A stretch of DNA of 64,000 bases from assembly GCF_018614585.1 (NCBI RefSeq), contig NZ_JAGGOI010000038.1, positions 112,024 through 176,023 of the forward strand, given 5' to 3'. The position numbers and the translations under genes are program-made. Each line of letters begins with the position of its first letter. Position 1 is the stretch's first letter. The notes below the pieces were generated by a model. That model searched no databases and was not told the DNA's origin. It saw nothing but the letters and a program-made list of their open reading frames with translations. The DNA comes from Streptomyces sp. ISL-1 (GTDB taxonomy: Bacteria; Actinomycetota; Actinomycetes; Streptomycetales; Streptomycetaceae). Positions 60,031 to 64,000 of the stretch are shown here, one piece after another.

Positions 60031-60108
60031 CTGACTGTCATTCCTGGCCGACAGCTCTGACTGGCGGCCCTGACTGGCAGCCCCGACCGTCACTCCTGCC
60101 AGAGGCCG
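60031..60108. repeat. Imperfect 13-bp tandem repeats
   Basis: Six successive 13-bp units start at 60031: CTGACTGTCATTC, CTGGCCGACAGCT, CTGACTGGCGGCC, CTGACTGGCAGCC, CCGACCGTCACTC and CTGCCAGAGGCCG. They lie immediately after the acyl-CoA dehydrogenase stop. The period is not a multiple of three, so it is not a protein repeat. Confidence 0.6.
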
Positions 60109-60135
60109 CCGCCGACATCTGGATCGGCGGCGGCC
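60104..60135 (+). terminator. Terminator after the acyl-CoA dehydrogenase gene
   Basis: GGCCGCCGCCGA (60104-60115) and TCGGCGGCGGCC (60124-60135) form a perfect 12-bp stem with an 8-nt loop, downstream of the 13-bp repeats. Confidence 0.75.
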
Positions 60136-60217
60136 GGCGCATCGACGCCTTGCCCGGCTCCGCGGAGCGGCAGGTCCGGTACCGTCTGACCACGGTCAAC
60201 ACGGAGACGGGGCTGGG

Positions 60218-60985
60218 ATGTTCGGGGCGGGGAATCAGAACGGCCGACAGCGCGCGGCCGTCGCCGCGCTCGTCGGGGTCGTGCTCAGCGGCGCCGCCGC
60301 GTGCGGCGGCAGTGACGACGAGGGCGACAGGGGCGGCAAAGGCGGCAAGGGCGGCGGCAAGCCTCCGGCATCCGCGTCCGCCCCCAAGGCGCTGGCCGAG
60401 GCGCAGCTCAGGGCCGTTTCCTTCACCGACGGCGAGAAGATCGGCCCCTACACCGCGTCGGAGTTCACCCTGGGCGCTCCGCTCGGTGAGGACTACACCG
60501 CGGCCCCCGCCGTCTGCCAGCCCCTCGTCAGCCTCGCCGAGGGCGCCACCGCGCACGACCCCGCCGCCGAGGTCAACCGCCAGCTGGACATCGCCGACGA
60601 GATTGCCGGAATCGGAGTCGCCGTACAGCTGCGCTCTTACGCGAACGGCGAGGCCGCCGCCGTCATGAAGGCCCTCGCCGCGGCCGGCACACAATGCGCC
60701 GGCGGCTTCGTCGAGGAGCGCGCCGTCGCGAAGGCAAAATACCTCAAGGCGGAGCCGGCCAAGGCACCCGCCTTCGGGGACGAGGCCAAGGCGTACCGCT
60801 TCACCATCCTCGATGTGAAGGGGAAGCTGAAGCTGTACGAGTACCTCACCGTCGTCCGCTCCGGCTCGACCACGCTCTCCTTCCGCGCCGACTTCCTCGG
60901 TACCAAGGACATCGGTGCGGTGCCCGCGGAGGTCATGACGGCGCAGTGGGAGAAGTTCGAGGCGGGTGGCAAGACCGGCGCGTAG
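60218..60985 (+). CDS. Putative lipoprotein of unknown function
   Basis: A 255-aa exported protein. The signal sequence (MFGAGNQNGRQRAAVAALVGVVLSGAAAC) ends in AAAC, a fair lipobox with Cys about 29. A Gly/Lys/Asp-rich linker (GGSDDEGDRGGKGGKGGGKPP) follows, then a mixed alpha/beta domain with two cysteines. No catalytic motif is recognised. ATG 60218 follows GGGCTGGG. It is flanked by the acyl-CoA dehydrogenase terminator and dxr, and an operon with dxr (81-bp gap) is possible. Confidence 0.82.
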   Translation: MFGAGNQNGRQRAAVAALVGVVLSGAAACGGSDDEGDRGGKGGKGGGKPPASASAPKALAEAQLRAVSFTDGEKIGPYTASEFTLGAPLGEDYTAAPAVCQPLVSLAEGATAHDPAAEVNRQLDIADEIAGIGVAVQLRSYANGEAAAVMKALAAAGTQCAGGFVEERAVAKAKYLKAEPAKAPAFGDEAKAYRFTILDVKGKLKLYEYLTVVRSGSTTLSFRADFLGTKDIGAVPAEVMTAQWEKFEAGGKTGA

Positions 60986-61066
60986 GGAAGCGTACGGGGG
61001 CGCATAAAGGGGCGTACGCGGGGACGCACTGTCCGGCCGCACAGGACTTGCGGCCACAATGGGGTC

Positions 61067-62329
61067 ATGAGCGACAGCCCATCCCCCCTCGCCGACCCGC
61101 ATATCGTCTTCGACGCGACCGAAGGCCGCCGGGACATCGTCGTCCTCGGCTCCACCGGGTCCATCGGCACACAGGCCATCGACCTGGTTCTGCGCAACCC
61201 CGACCGCTTCCGCGTCACCGCGCTCTCCGCCGCGGGAGGCCGCGTCGGCCTCCTGGCCGAGCAGGCACGGCAGTTGCGGGTCGACACGGTCGCGGTGGCC
61301 CGCGAGGACGTCGTGCCCGCACTGCGCGAGGCACTCGCGGAGCAGTTCGGCGCCGAGCCCCTGCCGGAGATCCTGGCCGGGCCCGACGCCGCCACGCAGC
61401 TCGCCGCATCCTCCTGCCACACCGTGCTCAACGGCATCACAGGCTCCATCGGCCTCGCCCCCACCCTCGCCGCGCTCGAGGCCGGCCGGACCCTCGCCCT
61501 CGCCAACAAGGAGTCGCTCATCGTCGGCGGGCCGCTGGTCAAGGCCCTCGCCAGGCCGGGCCAGATCATCCCGGTCGACTCCGAGCACGCGGCCCTCTTC
61601 CAGGCCCTCGCGGCCGGGACGAGGGCCGACGTACGCAAGCTCGTCGTCACCGCGTCCGGCGGCCCCTTCCGCGGCCGTACGAAGGCGGAACTGGCGGACG
61701 TCACCCCCGAGGCCGCCCTCGCGCACCCCACCTGGGCGATGGGCCCGGTGATCACGATCAACTCCGCGACCCTGGTCAACAAGGGGCTCGAGGTCATCGA
61801 GGCGCATCTGCTCTACGACATCCCCTTCGACCGCATCGAGGTCGTCGTCCACCCCCAGTCGTACGTCCACTCCATGGTGGAGTTCACGGACGGCTCGACC
61901 ATCGCCCAGGCCACCCCGCCGGACATGCGCGGCCCGATCGCCCTCGGCATCGGCTGGCCCGAGCGGATTGCGGACGCGGCCCCCGCCTTCGACTGGTCCA
62001 AGGCCTCGACGTGGGAGTTCTTCCCGCTCGACACCGAGGCCTTCCCCTCGGTGGGACTCGCCCGGCATGTGGGGGAGCTGGGCGGGACGGCACCGGCGGT
62101 GTTCAATGCCGCGAACGAGGAGTGCGTGGACGCGTTTCTCGCCGGGCGGCTGCCGTTCAACGGAATCATGGATACGGTCACCGAAGTCGTCGCCGAGCAC
62201 GGTGTGCCCGCCAAGGGAACCTCGCTCACGGTGGCGGACGTCCTGGAAGCGGAGACCTGGGCCCGTGCCCGGGCCCGTGAAATGGCACAGAAATTCAGCG
62301 AAGCACGGCCAGCGGAGGCTCGCGCATGA
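61067..62329 (+). CDS. dxr: 1-deoxy-D-xylulose-5-phosphate reductoisomerase
   Basis: A 420-aa enzyme of the MEP pathway, converting DXP to MEP with NADPH. The NADPH-binding site is IVVLGSTGSIGTQAIDLV. Substrate and metal motifs are LANKESLIVGG, IIPVDSEHAALFQAL, VTASGGPFR and MGPVITINSATLVNKGLEVIEAHLLYDI. The first 20 residues are a hydrophilic extension. The stop overlaps the rseP ATG (ATGA), and ispG follows, the conserved actinobacterial order dxr-rseP-ispG. Confidence 0.97.
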   Translation: MSDSPSPLADPHIVFDATEGRRDIVVLGSTGSIGTQAIDLVLRNPDRFRVTALSAAGGRVGLLAEQARQLRVDTVAVAREDVVPALREALAEQFGAEPLPEILAGPDAATQLAASSCHTVLNGITGSIGLAPTLAALEAGRTLALANKESLIVGGPLVKALARPGQIIPVDSEHAALFQALAAGTRADVRKLVVTASGGPFRGRTKAELADVTPEAALAHPTWAMGPVITINSATLVNKGLEVIEAHLLYDIPFDRIEVVVHPQSYVHSMVEFTDGSTIAQATPPDMRGPIALGIGWPERIADAAPAFDWSKASTWEFFPLDTEAFPSVGLARHVGELGGTAPAVFNAANEECVDAFLAGRLPFNGIMDTVTEVVAEHGVPAKGTSLTVADVLEAETWARARAREMAQKFSEARPAEARA

Positions 62330-63627
62330 CGATTCTGTTGACGGTTCTCGGCATAGGGCTGTTCGCCGTGGGACTGCTGATCTCCATCGCCTGGCACGAG
62401 CTCGGCCATCTCTCGACGGCCAAGCTCTTCGGCATCCGCGTGCCTCAGTACATGGTCGGCTTCGGCCCGACCCTCTGGTCCCGGCACAAGGGCGAGACGG
62501 AGTACGGCATCAAGGCCATCCCCATGGGCGGCTACATCCGCATGATCGGGATGTTCCCGCCGGGAGCGGACGGGCGGATCGAGTCACGGTCCACCTCGCC
62601 CTGGCGCGGGATGATCGAGGACGCCCGCGAGGCTGCCTTCGAGGAGCTGAAGCCCGGCGACGAGAACCGCCTCTTCTACACGCGCAAGCCGTGGAAGCGC
62701 GTGATCGTGATGTTCGCGGGCCCCTTCATGAATCTGGTGCTCGCCGTCGCGATCTTCATCGGTGTGTGTATGACCTTCGGCTTCGCGACCCAGACCACCG
62801 AGGTGGCCGGCGTCCAGAAGTGCGTCATCGCACAGAGCGAGGAGCGCGACACCTGCAAGAAGAGCGACCCCGTTTCGCCCGCCCAGGCCGCGGGGCTGCA
62901 GAAGGGCGACAAGATCGTCGCCTTCAACGGAGAGCCCGTCGCCGACTGGACCGCGCTGTCCAACCACATCCGCGAGACGATCGGCCCGGCCACCATCACC
63001 GTCGAGCGCGACGGACAGCAGCAGGTCCTGCACGCCACCCTCGCCAAGAACATGGTGGCCAAGAAGGACGCGGCCGGTCAGGTCATCGCCGACCAGTACG
63101 TCGCGGCCGGTTATCTCGGCTTCGCCGCGCAGACCGAGATCCTGCCGCTCTCCTTCACCGATTCCGTCGGCCGCATGGGCGACATGATCGAGAACGGCGT
63201 CGATTCGATCATCGCGCTGCCGACCAAGATCCCGGACCTGTGGAACGCGGCCTTCAGCGACGGTGAGCGCAAGGACGACTCCCCGGTCGGCGTGGTCGGT
63301 GCGGCGCGCATCAGCGGCGAGTTGATGAACGTCGATGCCCCGGCGCAGAACATCGTCGCGTCGCTCATGATCCTTCTGGCGGGCTTCAACCTCTCGCTGT
63401 TCCTGTTCAACATGCTGCCGCTGCTGCCGCTGGACGGCGGGCACATCGCGGGGGCGCTGTGGGAGTCAGTACGCCGCAATATCGCGAAGCTGTTCCGGCG
63501 TCCCGACCCCGGTCCCTTCGACGTCGCCCAGCTGATGCCGGTCGCGTACGTCGTGGCGGGGATCTTCGTCTGCTTCACCCTGCTCGTGCTGGTCGCCGAC
63601 ATCGTCAATCCGGTCAAAATCAGCTGA
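62326..63627 (+). CDS. rseP: RIP metalloprotease RseP/RasP (site-2 protease)
   Basis: A 433-aa intramembrane zinc protease (M50) that cuts membrane-bound anti-sigma factors and remnant signal peptides. The zinc motif HELGH is in the first helix (ISIAWHELGHLSTAKLFGIRV). A PDZ domain is in the middle (AAGLQKGDKIVAFNGEPVADW). The second active-site helix is LFLFNMLPLLPLDGGHIAGALWE. The ATG overlaps the dxr stop. A 12-bp-stem terminator follows. Confidence 0.96.
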   Translation: MTILLTVLGIGLFAVGLLISIAWHELGHLSTAKLFGIRVPQYMVGFGPTLWSRHKGETEYGIKAIPMGGYIRMIGMFPPGADGRIESRSTSPWRGMIEDAREAAFEELKPGDENRLFYTRKPWKRVIVMFAGPFMNLVLAVAIFIGVCMTFGFATQTTEVAGVQKCVIAQSEERDTCKKSDPVSPAQAAGLQKGDKIVAFNGEPVADWTALSNHIRETIGPATITVERDGQQQVLHATLAKNMVAKKDAAGQVIADQYVAAGYLGFAAQTEILPLSFTDSVGRMGDMIENGVDSIIALPTKIPDLWNAAFSDGERKDDSPVGVVGAARISGELMNVDAPAQNIVASLMILLAGFNLSLFLFNMLPLLPLDGGHIAGALWESVRRNIAKLFRRPDPGPFDVAQLMPVAYVVAGIFVCFTLLVLVADIVNPVKIS

Positions 63628-63643
63628 GCAAACCTCTGTGACG

Positions 63644-63672
63644 ACGGCCGGACACTCTTTGTGTCCGGCCGT
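63644..63672 (+). terminator. Terminator after rseP
   Basis: ACGGCCGGACAC (63644-63655) and GTGTCCGGCCGT (63661-63672) form a perfect 12-bp stem with loop TCTTT, 16 bp after the rseP stop. It separates dxr-rseP from ispG, which therefore probably has its own promoter. Confidence 0.85.
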
Positions 63673-63718
63673 TCACCTCTCTGTTCACCTTCGCGTTCAC
63701 CTTTGTATTCACCTTTGA
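63671..63718. repeat. Four 12-bp tandem repeats upstream of ispG
   Basis: Four units with exact 12-bp period: GTTCACCTCTCT, GTTCACCTTCGC, GTTCACCTTTGT and ATTCACCTTTGA. The constant part is TTCACCT. They begin at the terminator and end 108 bp before the ispG start, so they fall in the ispG promoter region. Confidence 0.7.
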
Positions 63719-63826
63719 GTGGATTCGACGGCGCGATGTGCTGGGCCGAACCTCAGTGCCGTAATCTCGATGGCTGGAGCCCGCCGATCTCGGGACCACG
63801 ATCCACACCTTGGGGTTGCACAGCCG

Positions 63827-64000
63827 ATGACTGCAATTTCTCTCGGAATGCCGTCCGTTCCGACCAAGCTCGCCGACCGGAGGGTCAGCCGCAAGATCCA
63901 GGTCGGTTCGGTGGCTGTCGGCGGGGACGCGCCGGTGTCGGTGCAGTCGATGACGACCACGCGGACCTGCGACATCGGCGCGACGCTGCAGCAGATCGCG
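63827..64000 (+). CDS. ispG: 4-hydroxy-3-methylbut-2-enyl-diphosphate synthase, 5' part
   Basis: The first 58 residues of IspG (GcpE), the iron-sulfur enzyme of the MEP pathway that makes HMBPP: MTAISLGMPSVPTKLADRRVSRKIQVGSVAVGGDAPVSVQSMTTTRTCDIGATLQQIA. The gene runs off the window. The N-terminus matches streptomycete IspG closely; Cys in TRTCDI replaces the Ser I would expect. It is separated from rseP by a terminator and a tandem repeat, so it may be transcribed independently. Confidence 0.93.
   Translation, partial: MTAISLGMPSVPTKLADRRVSRKIQVGSVAVGGDAPVSVQSMTTTRTCDIGATLQQIA

Noticed and set aside
57978..60041. A 687-codon minus-strand frame opposite the acyl-CoA dehydrogenase
   Set aside because: It is antisense to a gene with clear family motifs and shows no motif of its own.
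60031..60108. Tandem units considered as a CRISPR array
   Set aside because: The units are 13 bp, diverged and contiguous, with no spacers and no cas genes nearby.
60038..62200. A 720-codon minus-strand frame opposite the lipoprotein and dxr
   Set aside because: It spans two well-supported genes and a terminator, and its sequence is low complexity.
63620..63975. Small minus-strand frames around the 12-bp repeats (KVN-repeat peptide)
   Set aside because: The repeat pattern follows from the DNA repeats; there is no RBS, and the frames overlap the ispG start and its leader.

Overview
This 64 kb window reads as core chromosome of a Streptomyces. Base composition is very GC-rich, GTG starts are common, and it carries the sporulation sigma gene whiG, a cluster of four type I signal peptidases, a chitinase with a DasR-type operator, and many intergenic GC-rich hairpins. 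Gene order matches my recollection of the rpsP to ispG segment of other streptomycetes. No insertion sequence, prophage, CRISPR array, tRNA or rRNA gene was seen. The species cannot be named from the sequence.

Layout. (1) 1-9.5 kb: the 3' part of an archaeal/eukaryal-like proS, a SprT-like zinc protein, the rpsP-khpA-rimM-trmD-rplS translation cluster, four overlapping or tightly packed lepB/sip genes, a Nudix hydrolase and a DUF2469 gene. (2) 9.5-15.4 kb: a YraN-like gene, comM interrupted by an in-frame amber codon, dprA, whiG, a TetR regulator, and a convergent M23-like exported protein whose frame has no stop before it runs antisense into the TetR gene. (3) 15.5-21.5 kb: rpsB-tsf, pyrH, frr-cdsA, rlmN. 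(4) 21.4-25.4 kb: a TPP riboswitch with a strong hairpin, followed by a thiamine-type ABC importer (lipoprotein, fused double permease, ATPase). (5) 25.4-30 kb, minus strand: an NTF2-like protein, a DMT-family membrane protein, a LOG-family protein, and an ABC exporter pair whose ATPase lacks a normal signature motif.

(6) 30-58 kb is dominated by polyamine/GABA catabolism: a class III aminotransferase with an Lrp/AsnC regulator, a divergent aminobutyraldehyde-type dehydrogenase, a second aldehyde dehydrogenase leading a potDABC importer and a PuuB-like FAD oxidase, a GabT-type aminotransferase, a PucR regulator, an EamA transporter and a third aldehyde dehydrogenase. Between these lie a TetR/DUF1304 pair with a double operator, a SAV2177-type methyltransferase, a glycerophosphodiesterase, a probable 6-aminodeoxyfutalosine deaminase (menaquinone synthesis), a NADAR protein, a GH18 chitinase, a PAP2 phosphatase and a membrane-anchored VirD4/FtsK-like ATPase of unknown role. 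(7) 58-64 kb: an acyl-CoA dehydrogenase, a small lipoprotein, and dxr-rseP followed by the start of ispG (MEP isoprenoid pathway plus a site-2 protease).

The most unusual observations are the amber codon inside comM, two intergenic pairs of DnaA-box-like sequences each with 18-bp periodicity, the stop-less M23 frame antisense to a TetR gene, the lone VirD4-like ATPase beside the GABA genes, an 18-bp-stem hairpin inside the PAP2 reading frame, and several perfect palindromes or short tandem arrays in regulatory gaps. I found no convincing wholly new multi-gene system. The VirD4-like ATPase is the best candidate for undescribed biology.
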